DNA of 64,000 nucleotides. It comes from Sphingomonas gellani. GTDB taxonomy: Bacteria > Pseudomonadota > Alphaproteobacteria > Sphingomonadales > Sphingomonadaceae. The DNA lies in assembly GCF_900110035.1 (NCBI RefSeq), contig NZ_FOCF01000001.1, forward strand, positions 124,001 to 188,000, in the 5' to 3' direction. A program made the translations under genes and the position numbers. The notes under the pieces are model-generated. The model was given only the letters and a program-made list of their open reading frames with translations. It had not been told where the DNA came from and did not search any database. Every line of letters begins with the position of its first letter. The first letter of the stretch is position 1. Shown piece by piece: positions 7,967 through 17,561 of the stretch.

Positions 7967-10215
7967 CCGCAGGATCGATGACGCGCCTTTTCCTTGCTCC
8001 GGCCCTAGCCATGGCTCTGGCCGTGGGGGCTCATGCCCAGACGACCCTGAACGTCCGCGATGCCGATATCCGCGCCTTTATCGCGGACGCGGCAAAGGTG
8101 ACCGGTCGCACCTTCATCATTGACAACCGGGTGCAGGGAAAGGTGACGGTGGTCACGGACCGTCCGTTGTCCCGGTCGGAATATTTCGAGGTGTTCCTGT
8201 CGACGCTGCGCGCCAACAACCTGGTGGCGGTGCCGACCGCGAACGGTGCGCTGCGGGTGCAGCCGCTGGAAAACGCCGCCAGCCAGCCGAGCAGCATCGG
8301 CGCAAGCAGCGCCAACCGCAACAGCTTCGTGACGGAGATCGTCCGCCTGCGCGCCATCGACGCCGCAAGTGCGGTGGAGACGGTACGCCCGCTGGTCAGC
8401 GCGCAGGGAGCCGTGACCGCCAATCGCGGCGGCAACAGCCTGGTCATCGTCGACTTCGCCGACAATATCCGGCGCGTGCGGCAGGTGCTGGCCCGGATCG
8501 ACACCGACAGCGCGTCCACTCGCGTCGTGCCGTTGAAGAACGCGTCCGCGCGAGAGATCGCGACGGCGTTGCAGGGCCTGATCGGCGGCGGCACGGGCGG
8601 AGTACCGTCGGCTGGCCCCGGCGGCGGCGCCACGCCCACGTCAGTCGTGGCGGTGGAGGGCTCCAATGCCGTCGTGTTGCGCGGCGACGCGTCCACCGTG
8701 TCGCGGTTGGCGCAGGTCGCGGCCGATCTGGACCTGAAGGCAAAGAACGGCACCGAGATCCGGGTCGTCTTCCTGGAGAATTCGGACGCAGAGCAGTTGC
8801 TGCCCGTCCTCCAGCAGCTGGTCGGCCAGACGCCGGATCAGCCACAGACGCAACAGCTCAGCCGGACCAGCTTCGGCTCCACGGGCGGTAGTTCGGGCGG
8901 TAATGCCTCCAGCTCGGGCTTCCCGACGCAACAGGCCGCGCCCGTGCCCGTCCAGTCCGCGAATGCGGCGGCGTCGGCCGGCAGCGGCCAGCCCGCGCTG
9001 ACCACGGCCGGTGGGCGGACGGCGGCGGTCGTCACCCGTTTCGCCGGTGCCAACGCGATCGTCATCGCCGCGCCAGGCGACATCCAGCGCCAGTTGGCGG
9101 AGGTGGTGCGGCAGCTCGACACCCGGCGCGAGCAGGTGCTGATTGAGGCGATCGTGGCCGAGGTATCGGATGCCACGGTGAACAAGCTGGGCGCGCAGTT
9201 CATCGTTGCGGACCCGAAGGGTGGCGCATTCGGCGCGTCGACCTTTTCCAGCGCATCGCCCAACATTCTTCAGATCGCCGGCGCACTCGGTGCGCGGGAA
9301 CTGGCGACGAACACGACCACCGTGGTCGCGCCGGACGGCACCCGCACCACCACCAGCACCAATCCCAGCGGCGCGGACCAGCTGACCCAATCGGCGATCC
9401 AGTCCATCATCAACTCGTCCGGCGGTTTTGGCGGTTTCGGCGGCAAGATCGGCAGCACGATCTTCGGCGCCATCATCAACGCGGTGAAGAGCGACACCGC
9501 GTCCAACCTGCTTCAGGTTCCACACCTCATCACGCTGGACAACCAGGAGGCGCACAGCCTTGTCGGTCAGGAGATCCCGATCACCACCGGCCAGGCGCTG
9601 TCGACCAATTTCGACAATGCGTTCCGCACCACGCAGCGTGAGAATGTCGGCATCGGCCTGGATGTGCGGCCGCAGGTGAATTCATCCGGCACGGTGAAGG
9701 TCAACATCCACCTTCAGGTCAGCTCCATCGCCGGCCCCGTGTCCAGCGACAATTCGGACCTGATCCTGAACAAGCGCGAGGTGGAGACGACGCTGACGCT
9801 GGACGATGGCGCGATCGGCGTGATCGGCGGGTTGTTGTCGGACGAGGAACGGCGCACGATCGAGAAGATCCCGTTGCTGGGCGATATCCCGGTGCTGGGC
9901 AACCTGTTCAAGTCCAAGGCGAAGTCCCGCGCGAAGACGAACCTGATGATCTTCATCCGGCCCAGCATCCTGCGTACGTCCGACGACAGTCGCCGTGTCG
10001 CGGAACAGCGCTATGGCTATCTGCGCCTGCAACAGGGATTGCAGGACCCTACGCGTGAACCGACGATCGATGAGCTGGTGCGCGATTACATGGGTGCGGC
10101 GGCCCCGATCCCGGCCGCGCCCGGGCTCGGCAATATCGAGGACCCCAGGATCGGCGTCCCGGTGGTCACCAACTCGACATCCACCACCACCATCCGGCAG
10201 CGCAGGCGGAAGTGA
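7963..10215 (+). CDS. gspD: Type II secretion system secretin
   Basis: A 750-residue secretin that forms the outer-membrane channel of the system. It has a signal peptide (ALAVGAHAQ) and N0 to N3 domains with repeated phrases such as TVRPLVSAQGAVTANRGGNS. A serine/glycine-rich insert lies near 290-325. The secretin domain has the signature VPHLITLDNQEAHSLVGQEI and the C-terminal VIGGLLSDEERRTIEKIPLL. ATG 7963 overlaps the gspC stop by 4 bases, but ATG 7978, preceded by AGGA, gives a more usual signal peptide and may be the real start. It overlaps gspE at its end. Confidence 0.95.
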   Translation: MTAGSMTRLFLAPALAMALAVGAHAQTTLNVRDADIRAFIADAAKVTGRTFIIDNRVQGKVTVVTDRPLSRSEYFEVFLSTLRANNLVAVPTANGALRVQPLENAASQPSSIGASSANRNSFVTEIVRLRAIDAASAVETVRPLVSAQGAVTANRGGNSLVIVDFADNIRRVRQVLARIDTDSASTRVVPLKNASAREIATALQGLIGGGTGGVPSAGPGGGATPTSVVAVEGSNAVVLRGDASTVSRLAQVAADLDLKAKNGTEIRVVFLENSDAEQLLPVLQQLVGQTPDQPQTQQLSRTSFGSTGGSSGGNASSSGFPTQQAAPVPVQSANAAASAGSGQPALTTAGGRTAAVVTRFAGANAIVIAAPGDIQRQLAEVVRQLDTRREQVLIEAIVAEVSDATVNKLGAQFIVADPKGGAFGASTFSSASPNILQIAGALGARELATNTTTVVAPDGTRTTTSTNPSGADQLTQSAIQSIINSSGGFGGFGGKIGSTIFGAIINAVKSDTASNLLQVPHLITLDNQEAHSLVGQEIPITTGQALSTNFDNAFRTTQRENVGIGLDVRPQVNSSGTVKVNIHLQVSSIAGPVSSDNSDLILNKREVETTLTLDDGAIGVIGGLLSDEERRTIEKIPLLGDIPVLGNLFKSKAKSRAKTNLMIFIRPSILRTSDDSRRVAEQRYGYLRLQQGLQDPTREPTIDELVRDYMGAAAPIPAAPGLGNIEDPRIGVPVVTNSTSTTTIRQRRRK

Positions 10216-11801
10216 CCGACGCCCCGGTCATCCGCGAGGGGCTGGAGCCTGCGGGCGGTATCGCGGCGGCGGACGGCATTCCGACGCTGGCGTTCGGGGA
10301 TGTCACGCATCACCCGCTGCCCGCGATCCCCTATGCCTTCGCGCGTCGGTTCGGCGTGGTCATGGATGGCGAGCGCGTCGCGCTGAGGGAGGGGGCCGAT
10401 CCGCGCGCGTTGCTGGAACTGCGCCGGTTCCTGCGCCGCCGGCTGGAGGTGGCGATCGTGGCGCCGTCGGCGTTCGACCGGCTGCTGTCGGACGCCTATG
10501 CCATGGACGGGCAGGCGACGGCGATCGCGGCGGTCGGCATGGGGGATGAACTGGACCTGCTCGCGGACGGCATCCCGACGGCGGAGGACCTGCTCGACAC
10601 CGCCGACGACGCGCCGGCCATCCGCCTCATCAACGGAATCATCGCGGATGCGGCGCGCAACGGCGTGTCGGACATCCATATCGAGCCGTACGAGACCGGG
10701 CTGGTGGTCCGCATGCGCATCGACGGCGTTCTGCGCGAGACACTGCGCATGCCGCCGCACGTCGCGCCGGTGGTGGTCAGCCGTATCAAGGTCATGGCGC
10801 GGTTGGACATCGCGGAACGGCGCGTGCCGCAGGACGGGCGCATGGGGCTGACGCTGGGCGGAAAGCTGCTCGACGTGCGCGTGTCGACGCTGCCCAGCCG
10901 GGCCGGCGAGCGGGTGGTGCTGCGTATCCTCGACAAGGAGAATGCGGGCATCGACCTGCCGGCACTGGGCCTGACGCCGGCGATGTTCCAGCTGCTGAGC
11001 GAAGCGCTGGCGGAGCCGAACGGCATCCTGCTCGTCACCGGACCGACGGGGTCGGGCAAGACGACCAGCCTGTACGCGGCGCTGCGCCTGCTGAACGATG
11101 GCAGCCGCAACATCCTGACTGTAGAGGACCCGATCGAATATGCGGTGGAGGGCGTCGGCCAGACCCAGGTCAACGCCAAGGTCGGCCTGACCTTTGCCGC
11201 CGGGCTGCGCGCGATCCTGCGCCAGGACCCGGACGTGGTGATGGTCGGCGAAATCCGCGACCGGGAAACGGCGGAGATCGCGGTGCAGGCTTCGCTGACC
11301 GGGCATCTGGTGCTGTCCACCGTTCACACCAACGACGCGGTGGGCGCGATCACGCGCATGCGGGACATGAAGGTGGAGCCGTTCCTGCTCGCCTCCACAT
11401 TGCGCGCGGTGATCGCGCAGCGGCTGGTGCGGCGATTGTGCGAACATTGCCGCCGACCGGTGGAGGCGGCCCATTCGGTCGCCAGCCTGCTCGGCATCGC
11501 GCCACACACGACGGTGTACGAGGCACAAGGGTGCGAGCGGTGCAACGGGACCGGCTTTCGCGGCCGGATCGGGGTGTTCGAGGCGGTGCGCGTGGACGAC
11601 ACGGTGCGCCGCCTGATCAACGAGGGCGGCGATGAAACCGCGATCGCGCGCCATGCCTTTGCCCGCACGCCGACGCTTGCGCAGGCCGCGCGCGAATTGG
11701 TCGAGGCGGGGCTGACCACGCCGGAGGAGGCGGTCCGTGTGTCACGGCGCGACGCCACCGATCCGGTGATCGAGGCGGTGCCCCCGCCGCCCGACAGCTG
11801 A
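10212..11801 (+). CDS. gspE: Type II secretion ATPase
   Basis: A 529-residue cytoplasmic motor ATPase. It has a Walker A GPTGSGKTT near residues 277-285, the Asp box with VEDPIEYAVEG, Walker B VMVGEIRDRETAEIA, and the His box LSTVHTNDA. The C-terminal zinc site is present as CEHC and CERC about 30 residues apart. It powers assembly of the pseudopilus through GspL and GspF. The GTG start at 10212 overlaps the gspD stop (GTGA), the usual sign of translational coupling. Length and motif order are normal for the family. Confidence 0.95.
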   Translation: MTDAPVIREGLEPAGGIAAADGIPTLAFGDVTHHPLPAIPYAFARRFGVVMDGERVALREGADPRALLELRRFLRRRLEVAIVAPSAFDRLLSDAYAMDGQATAIAAVGMGDELDLLADGIPTAEDLLDTADDAPAIRLINGIIADAARNGVSDIHIEPYETGLVVRMRIDGVLRETLRMPPHVAPVVVSRIKVMARLDIAERRVPQDGRMGLTLGGKLLDVRVSTLPSRAGERVVLRILDKENAGIDLPALGLTPAMFQLLSEALAEPNGILLVTGPTGSGKTTSLYAALRLLNDGSRNILTVEDPIEYAVEGVGQTQVNAKVGLTFAAGLRAILRQDPDVVMVGEIRDRETAEIAVQASLTGHLVLSTVHTNDAVGAITRMRDMKVEPFLLASTLRAVIAQRLVRRLCEHCRRPVEAAHSVASLLGIAPHTTVYEAQGCERCNGTGFRGRIGVFEAVRVDDTVRRLINEGGDETAIARHAFARTPTLAQAARELVEAGLTTPEEAVRVSRRDATDPVIEAVPPPPDS

Positions 11802-11808
11802 GCCGGGC

Positions 11809-13032
11809 ATGGCCGATTTCGATTATCTGGCGATCGACACGCGCGGCGGTGAGCGGCGCGGGCATGTCGCGGCAACGGACATCGACGCCGCGCGCCGGGC
11901 GCTCGACGCGCGACGCCTGTATGTCGTGCGTATCGAGCCGGGCGCGCCGCCGACCGCCACGTCGCGTCCGCTGTTCGGCCTGCAACTCGCCCGCCGCCGC
12001 ATGTCGGGCAAGCAACTAACGCTGTTCACACGGCAGCTTGCGACGCTCAACCGGGTGTCGCCGCTGGAGGAATCGCTGCGCACCATAACGCGGCAGACGG
12101 AGCAGGAGCATGTCCGTGCCGTGGTGGCGCAGGTCCATGCCGGCGTTGTCGAAGGGCGCCGGCTGGCGGATGCCATGGCACGCGAGCCGAAAAGCTTTCC
12201 GCCGCTGTACCGCGCCATGGTCGCCGCCGGCGAAAGCTCCGGCACGCTGCCCGCGATCCTTGAGCGGCTGTCGGTGTTGCTGGAACGACAGGCGGAGATC
12301 CGCGGCAAGCTGCTGACGGCACTGGCTTATCCCACCATCCTGGCGTTCGTGGCGATGAGCGTGGTCGCCGCGCTGATGATCTTCGTCGTGCCGCAGGTGG
12401 TGGAGCAGTTCGACACGGTGGGACAGGAACTGCCGCTGCTGACCCGGATCGTCATGGGGCTCTCCGCTTTCCTGGCCGGATGGTGGTGGGCACTGCTGCT
12501 AGGGCTGGGCGCGGTCGCGCTGATCGGATGGCGGGTGTTGAAGGAGCCGGCGATCCGTTTGTCGTTCGATACCGCTCTGTTGCGTATCCCGTTGCTCGGC
12601 CGGCTGCTGCGCGACCTGCATGCGGCGCGCATGGCGCGGACGCTGGGGACCATGGTGGCCAGCCGCCTGCCGCTTCTGGAGGGATTGGAGCTGACCACGG
12701 GCACGATTCACAACCGGCGCCTGCGCCTGGCGTCCGACCAGATCGTCGATGCGATCCGGGGCGGCGGCAGCCTGTCGGCGGCGATGCGACGGGCCGCGGT
12801 CTTTCCGCCGCTGCTCACCTACCTCGCCGCTTCGGGAGAGGCGGCGGGGCGGCTGGACGAGATGCTGGAACGCGCGGCCGATTATCTGGAGCGGGAATTC
12901 GACCGCTTCACCGCGACCGCGCTGTCGCTGCTGGAACCCGCGATCATCGTCATCATGGGCGGCATCGTCGCGACCATCGTGCTATCCATCCTGTTGCCGA
13001 TCCTGCAACTCAGCACCCTTGCCGGCCAGTGA
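11809..13032 (+). CDS. gspF: Type II secretion inner-membrane platform protein F
   Basis: A 407-residue polytopic protein with two GspF repeats. The first is cytoplasmic (about 70-190), with FTRQLATLNRVSPLEESL. Membrane helices follow near 175-200 and 220-245. The second repeat is near 275-390, with the matching ARTLGTMVASRLPLLEGLEL, and a final helix is near 375-400. GspF is the inner-membrane core around which the pseudopilins assemble. It starts 7 bases after gspE and is followed closely by the pseudopilin genes. Confidence 0.95.
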   Translation: MADFDYLAIDTRGGERRGHVAATDIDAARRALDARRLYVVRIEPGAPPTATSRPLFGLQLARRRMSGKQLTLFTRQLATLNRVSPLEESLRTITRQTEQEHVRAVVAQVHAGVVEGRRLADAMAREPKSFPPLYRAMVAAGESSGTLPAILERLSVLLERQAEIRGKLLTALAYPTILAFVAMSVVAALMIFVVPQVVEQFDTVGQELPLLTRIVMGLSAFLAGWWWALLLGLGAVALIGWRVLKEPAIRLSFDTALLRIPLLGRLLRDLHAARMARTLGTMVASRLPLLEGLELTTGTIHNRRLRLASDQIVDAIRGGGSLSAAMRRAAVFPPLLTYLAASGEAAGRLDEMLERAADYLEREFDRFTATALSLLEPAIIVIMGGIVATIVLSILLPILQLSTLAGQ

Positions 13033-13052
13033 GCCGGATCATGAGGACCCCC

Positions 13053-13514
13053 ATGCATTCCAAGCCCACTCATCCCAACCGCCGCAATCGCCGGCGCCGC
13101 GAAGACGGCTTCACCCTGGTCGAGCTGATGGTGGTGATCGTCATCATCGGCCTGCTGGCGACGATCGTCGCGCTGAACGTGTTGCCATCGGGCGACAAGG
13201 CACGGGCGGTGCGGGCGAAGGCCGACATCTCCACGATCGAGGGCGGGCTGGAAATGTACCGCCTGCAGAACGGTGCCTATCCGACGACGACGCAGGGCCT
13301 GGAGGCGCTGATCCGCGCGCCGCAGGGGATCAATTCGGCCAGCTATCAACCCGGCGGCTATCTGAAGGGGGGCAAGGTGCCGACCGATCCCTGGGGCCGC
13401 GCCTATCTGTACGCGTCGCCAGGCAAGCATGGCGAGGTCGACGTCTGGTCGCTGGGCGCCGATGGCAAGGATGGCGGCGATGGCGCCGACGCTGATATCG
13501 GCAGCTGGCAGTAA
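13053..13514 (+). CDS. gspG: Major pseudopilin G
   Basis: A 153-residue type IV pilin-like protein. A short, very basic leader ends in Gly19, followed by FTLVELMVVIVIIGLLAT with the conserved Glu5 of mature pseudopilins. The globular part has the GspG features TTTQGLEALI and TDPWGRAYLY and an acidic glycine-rich calcium loop near the C-terminus (GADGKDGGDGADADIG). ATG 13053 is chosen because GAGGA lies just before it; ATG 13041 would add four residues. It forms the pseudopilus shaft after cleavage by a prepilin peptidase, whose gene is not in this window. Confidence 0.95.
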   Translation: MHSKPTHPNRRNRRRREDGFTLVELMVVIVIIGLLATIVALNVLPSGDKARAVRAKADISTIEGGLEMYRLQNGAYPTTTQGLEALIRAPQGINSASYQPGGYLKGGKVPTDPWGRAYLYASPGKHGEVDVWSLGADGKDGGDGADADIGSWQ

Positions 13515-13540
13515 ACGGACCAGGCGGCGGAACCGCGATC

Positions 13541-14023
13541 GTGACGCCCGTGACCGAACCCGACCCTTGCCGCCCTTGTGGTCGAACGGCCGGCTTCACG
13601 CTGGTCGAGCTGATGGTCGTCATCACCGTGATTGGGCTCGCCGCGGCGGCGGCGATGTGGGCCATGCCCGACCCGCGCGGACGCCTGAGCGACGAGGCGG
13701 CGCGCTTTGCGGTGCGGACGCGGACTGCGCGCGACCAGGCGATCGTGTTGGCGCGTCCGGTCAGCGTCTGGGTCACCGCCGGCGGCTATGGCTTCGATCA
13801 GCGTGTCGGGGGACAATGGGTGCCGTTCGCGCAAAAGGGCCTGCGGCTTGAGCGGTGGCGTGAGGGGACGCGCGCGACCGTAGGCGATGCGAGCGGACGC
13901 GTCCGGATCACCTTCGACACCACCGGCCTCGCGGATCGGCCCTTCGACCTGAGGCTGGAGCGACGGGGTGCGGAGGCGGGGGTCAGCATCGATGCGGACG
14001 GAAGCGCACGGGTCGATGGATGA
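13541..14023 (+). CDS. gspH: Minor pseudopilin H
   Basis: A 160-residue minor pseudopilin. The cleavage site G/FTLVELMVV lies near residue 19 and the hydrophobic helix follows to about residue 40. The globular domain then has the usual GspH strands (ARDQAIVLARPVSVWVTAGG). The likely start is GTG 13541; GTG 13550 is an alternative. The leader contains two cysteines (DPCRPCG), which is unusual for a prepilin leader. Its stop lies inside the start region of gspI. Confidence 0.85.
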   Translation: MTPVTEPDPCRPCGRTAGFTLVELMVVITVIGLAAAAAMWAMPDPRGRLSDEAARFAVRTRTARDQAIVLARPVSVWVTAGGYGFDQRVGGQWVPFAQKGLRLERWREGTRATVGDASGRVRITFDTTGLADRPFDLRLERRGAEAGVSIDADGSARVDG

Positions 14024-14399
14024 TCGTTCCGACCCGAACGGCTTCACGCTGATCGAGATCATGGTCGCGCTGGTCGTGTTCAGCCTGGCGGTGCTTGCGC
14101 TGCTGCGGCTGGAAAGCGGCACGATCCGGGGCGTTTCGATCATCGACGATACGGCGGCGGCGAACCTGGTCGCGCACAACGTCGCGGAGGACGCGGTGAC
14201 CAGCGCCCGTCCCCCGGCGCTTGGTGCGCAGACGGGGCGGGAGGTCAATGGCGGACGCGGCTGGGCCTGGACGCGTACCGTGTCGCCGACGGGCAATGCC
14301 CGCGTGCTGCGCGTCGACGTGGCGGTCAGCGATGCGCGGGGTCGCGTGGTCGCGCGCGCGACGCTGGTCCGGCCACCCTATGTCGGTGTGGTGACGTGA
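14016..14399 (+). CDS. gspI: Minor pseudopilin I
   Basis: A 127-residue pseudopilin with an eight-residue leader (MDDRSDPN) before G/FTLIEIMVALVVFSLAVLA, keeping Glu5. The mature part has the GspI phrase NLVAHNVAEDAV and a final beta region. ATG 14016 overlaps the gspH stop by 8 bases and is preferred over an in-frame ATG 48 bases upstream, because the short leader matches the family. GspI forms the tip complex of the pseudopilus with J and K. Confidence 0.9.
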   Translation: MDDRSDPNGFTLIEIMVALVVFSLAVLALLRLESGTIRGVSIIDDTAAANLVAHNVAEDAVTSARPPALGAQTGREVNGGRGWAWTRTVSPTGNARVLRVDVAVSDARGRVVARATLVRPPYVGVVT

Positions 14400-15016
14400 T
14401 CCGCGCGGCTAGGGCGCGGGAGGAGGGCTTCACCCTGGTGGAGGTCATGGTCGCGCTGCTGATCTTTTCGATGCTGGCGGTGGCCGGGGTCGCGATCCTG
14501 TCGTTCAGCGTGCGTGCGGGCGCGGTGAGCGCTGCACGGCTGGATCAGGCGGCCGCGTTGCAGCGTACGGTGGCGGTGCTGTCGGCGGACCTGGCGCAGG
14601 CGGTGGATCGGCCGTGGCGCGACGAGGGCGGTATGACCCGTCCTGCCTTTACCGGAGACGGTGCCGGCATGACGCTGGTGCGGGGCGGCTGGAGCAACCT
14701 GGACGGTGCCCCGCGTCCGTCATTGCAGCGGGTTGCATACGTGCTGAACGGCGGCGCCTTGCAGCGTACAGCCTATCCCTTCCTGGATGGAGCCGCGCCG
14801 TTGCCTGCGGCGGTGCTGATGACCGATCTCAAGTCGCTGCGCTTCCGCTTTCGCCATGACGGCGCGTGGAGCGACGTGTGGCAGGGTGGCCCGGATCAAC
14901 CGCTGCCCGATGCGGCGGAGCTGTTGGTAGTGCGCCGCGACGGTGTGACCTATCGCGCGTTGCTGGCGGTGGGGACCGGCTACCGGCCGGCCGGGGTGTC
15001 GACGCGTGTCTCGTGA
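14396..15016 (+). CDS. gspJ: Minor pseudopilin J
   Basis: A 206-residue pseudopilin. The start is GTG 14396 in a GTGA overlap with gspI. The leader ends EEG and the mature N-terminus is FTLVEVMVALLIFSMLAV with Glu5. The large globular domain carries family phrases such as LSADLAQAVDRPWRDEGG and ELLVVRRDGVTYR. It is part of the pseudopilus tip. Its end overlaps the first codons of gspK. Confidence 0.9.
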   Translation: MIRAARAREEGFTLVEVMVALLIFSMLAVAGVAILSFSVRAGAVSAARLDQAAALQRTVAVLSADLAQAVDRPWRDEGGMTRPAFTGDGAGMTLVRGGWSNLDGAPRPSLQRVAYVLNGGALQRTAYPFLDGAAPLPAAVLMTDLKSLRFRFRHDGAWSDVWQGGPDQPLPDAAELLVVRRDGVTYRALLAVGTGYRPAGVSTRVS

Positions 15017-15995
15017 TCCAACCAACCCGCGCGAAAGGGGCGCGGCTTTGCTGACCGTGCTGATGCTGGTGGCGGTGATCGCGGTGATCGCCGGCACCGC
15101 GCTGGAGCGGCTGACCCTGACCACGCGGCTGGCCGGCAACGCGGTGGCCGGGCAGGCGGCCGAGGGCTTCGCCCGCGCGGCGGAGACGCTGGCGCTGACC
15201 CGGATCGACGCGCTGCTGTCGCAGAGCCGCGACCGCGTGACCCTGGCCGGCGATTGGAGCGGACGGCCGTTCGCCCTGCCGCTGCCGGGCGGCATTGCGA
15301 CCGCGCGAGTGTCGGACGGGGGGAACTGCTTCAACCTCAACGGGCTGGTCGTCGCGGGCGGGCCGGGCGTTTACACGAGCAACCCGCTCGCACGGGCGCA
15401 GCTTGCCCGGCTGATCGCGCTGCTCGGTCTGCCGGGCCAGGGCGATCCGGTCGCCGCGGCGGCCTCCGACTGGATCGACAGCGATTCCGATCAGCAGGCG
15501 AACGGGGCCGAGGACCAGAGCTATATGTCGCTGGCGGTGCCGTATCGGACCGCGGGCACGCTGATGGCCGATGTCAGCGAGTTGCGCGCGGTCGCGGGCG
15601 TGACGCCCGACCTGTTTCGGCGCCTGCGGCCGTTTCTGTGCACGTTGCCGCGCGCTGAGCCTGTGGCGATCAACATCAACACGCTGTTGCCGGAACAGGC
15701 TGCATTGCTGGCGATGCAGGTGCCGGACACGCTGTCGGTGGAGACGGCGCGCCAGTTGATCCTGCGGCGCCCGCCACAGGGCTGGGCCACCGCCGACGCA
15801 TTTTGGCAGCAGGCGAACCAGGCGGGCGTGAACACCGGCCTGGGCAATACCGGCCAGGTGGCGGTGACCACCAAATGGTTCGCGTTGCGCGTCGATGTGA
15901 CGGTGAATGGCGCGGAACGCAGCGAACGTGGCCTGATCGACGCAACAAGGCTTCCCGCGCAGCTCGTCTCGCGGCAATGGGGGGAGGCGACATGA
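15006..15995 (+). CDS. gspK: Minor pseudopilin K (tip protein)
   Basis: A 329-residue protein, the largest pseudopilin. The leader ends RERG and is followed by AALLTVLMLVAVIAVIAGTA. Position 5 of the mature chain is not glutamate, which is normal for GspK. The calcium-binding region DWIDSDSDQQANGAEDQSY (about 157-175) and the two SAM-like helical parts are recognisable. GTG 15006 overlaps the end of gspJ by 11 bases. GspK caps the pseudopilus and contacts substrate. Confidence 0.9.
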   Translation: MSRDPTNPRERGAALLTVLMLVAVIAVIAGTALERLTLTTRLAGNAVAGQAAEGFARAAETLALTRIDALLSQSRDRVTLAGDWSGRPFALPLPGGIATARVSDGGNCFNLNGLVVAGGPGVYTSNPLARAQLARLIALLGLPGQGDPVAAAASDWIDSDSDQQANGAEDQSYMSLAVPYRTAGTLMADVSELRAVAGVTPDLFRRLRPFLCTLPRAEPVAININTLLPEQAALLAMQVPDTLSVETARQLILRRPPQGWATADAFWQQANQAGVNTGLGNTGQVAVTTKWFALRVDVTVNGAERSERGLIDATRLPAQLVSRQWGEAT

Positions 15996-17071
15996 CCACG
16001 CTGCTCTTCCTCCCCGGTGACGGTACAGACTGGCGCTGGCTGCGTTTTGCCGACGGCATGGCCACCGGCGAGGGGGAGGGCGTGCCCGAGATCGCGGACG
16101 CGGTGATCGCGGTCGCTCCGGCCGAGGACGTGACGCTGCACTGGGCCGAATTGCCCAGCCGTTCGCCGGCACAGGCCGCCGCCGCCGCCCGGATACTGGT
16201 CGCGGAGGCCAGCGCGGAGCCGGTCGGTGACCTGCATGTCGCGGTGGGGGAGCCGGATAGCGGCCCCGGCGGGCGCGCGGTCGCAGTGGTCAGCGCCGGC
16301 CGCATGCGCGACTGGCTGGTTCAGCTTGCGGCGATCGGCGTCGATCCGGACGCCATCGTACCCGCGTCGCTGCTGCTGCCGGAACCGGAGCAGGGCTTCG
16401 TCCGCGCCGCGATCGCCGGACGCGGCCTGGTGCGCGGCGCGTCGAGCGGCTTCGCGGACGAGCCAGGTTTCACCGAACTGGTCACGGGCGGCGTCGCCCT
16501 GGTCGACCTGGATGACGAGGCACGCGAAGCGGGCCTGATCGCCGCGACCGCGCGACCGCCCCTCGACCTGCGTCAGGGAGCGTTTGCCCGCAGGCGGCGC
16601 TTCGCCATCGATTGGGCGCTGGTGCGACGGCTGGTCGTGCTGGCGGGTATAGCGCTGCTGCTAACGCTGGCCGTCGATGTGATGCGCATCGTTCGGTTGA
16701 ACCTGTCCGCCGATCGCGCGGAGATGCAGGCGGACGCCCTGGCGCGGACGGGCCTTCCGCGCGGCGAAACCGTGACGGACGCGGGCCGCCAGCTGGACGA
16801 GCGGCTGTCGCGGCTGCGCGGGCCGGGGCGCGGGTTCAGCGAAAGCGCCGCGGCAGTTTTCGCAGTCATTCAGGCGCAGCAGGGCGCGGAACTGACGGCC
16901 ATGACGTTCGAGCCGAACGGCGACCTGCACATCGGGCTCGCCACCCAGAGCGAGGCGGGTCCGACAGACGTCAAGCGGGCGCTGGAGGCGGCGGGGCTGA
17001 CGGTCAGCGCCAGCACGTTCACCGCGTCGAACGGGCGGGTCACGGGCGAAATGACGGTCGGGGCGCGATGA
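15992..17071 (+). CDS. gspL: Type II secretion system protein L
   Basis: A 359-residue bitopic protein. The N-terminal cytoplasmic actin-like domain (about 1-225) would bind GspE. One membrane helix lies near 210-228 (VLAGIALLLTLAVDVMRIV), followed by a ferredoxin-like periplasmic domain to the end (LTAMTFEPNGDLHIGL). ATG 15992 overlaps the gspK stop (ATGA). The sequence is poorly conserved, as is usual for GspL, so the call leans on topology and gene order. Confidence 0.85.
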   Translation: MTTLLFLPGDGTDWRWLRFADGMATGEGEGVPEIADAVIAVAPAEDVTLHWAELPSRSPAQAAAAARILVAEASAEPVGDLHVAVGEPDSGPGGRAVAVVSAGRMRDWLVQLAAIGVDPDAIVPASLLLPEPEQGFVRAAIAGRGLVRGASSGFADEPGFTELVTGGVALVDLDDEAREAGLIAATARPPLDLRQGAFARRRRFAIDWALVRRLVVLAGIALLLTLAVDVMRIVRLNLSADRAEMQADALARTGLPRGETVTDAGRQLDERLSRLRGPGRGFSESAAAVFAVIQAQQGAELTAMTFEPNGDLHIGLATQSEAGPTDVKRALEAAGLTVSASTFTASNGRVTGEMTVGAR

Positions 17072-17084
17072 CGGGATCACCGCT

Positions 17085-17561
17085 ATGACCCGCGCCTTTC
17101 CGTGGTTCGCCGCCCGCTCGCTGCGCGAACAGCGGCTGATCCTGGTCATGCTGGCACTGCTGGCCGTGACGGTGACCTGGGCGGGCATCATCCGACCGGT
17201 AGGCGATGCCCTGTCGAGCGCGCAGGAGCGGCAGGCGGATGCCGTCACGCGGCTGGGCGAGACGCGCGCGCAGGTGGAGGCGGTACGTACCGCGCAGGCA
17301 CTGCATGGCCCTGCGCTGGCCGGAACGCTGGCGGACACGGTGCGCGCGCGCGCCGATGCGGCGGGGTTCACGCTGGCGAGCCTGGATCCCCAGGCGGACG
17401 ACCGGGTCCATGTCACGCTGTCCTCGGCACGCCCCGGCGTTCTGGTCGCATGGCTTGCGCGGCTGGAGCGTGCGGGTGTGCTGATCGATTCGACACGGAT
17501 GACCGACAATGGCGACCGCACGGTGTCGGCCGACCTGGTACTGAAAGCGCAGGGTCGATGA
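17085..17561 (+). CDS. gspM: Type II secretion system protein M
   Basis: A 158-residue protein with a short cytoplasmic head (AFPWFAARSLREQRLIL), one membrane helix (residues about 20-38) and a periplasmic ferredoxin-like domain. GspM pairs with GspL in the inner-membrane platform. The arrangement LREQRLI before the helix is typical of the family. It follows gspL by 13 bases and overlaps gspN by 4. Confidence 0.85.
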   Translation: MTRAFPWFAARSLREQRLILVMLALLAVTVTWAGIIRPVGDALSSAQERQADAVTRLGETRAQVEAVRTAQALHGPALAGTLADTVRARADAAGFTLASLDPQADDRVHVTLSSARPGVLVAWLARLERAGVLIDSTRMTDNGDRTVSADLVLKAQGR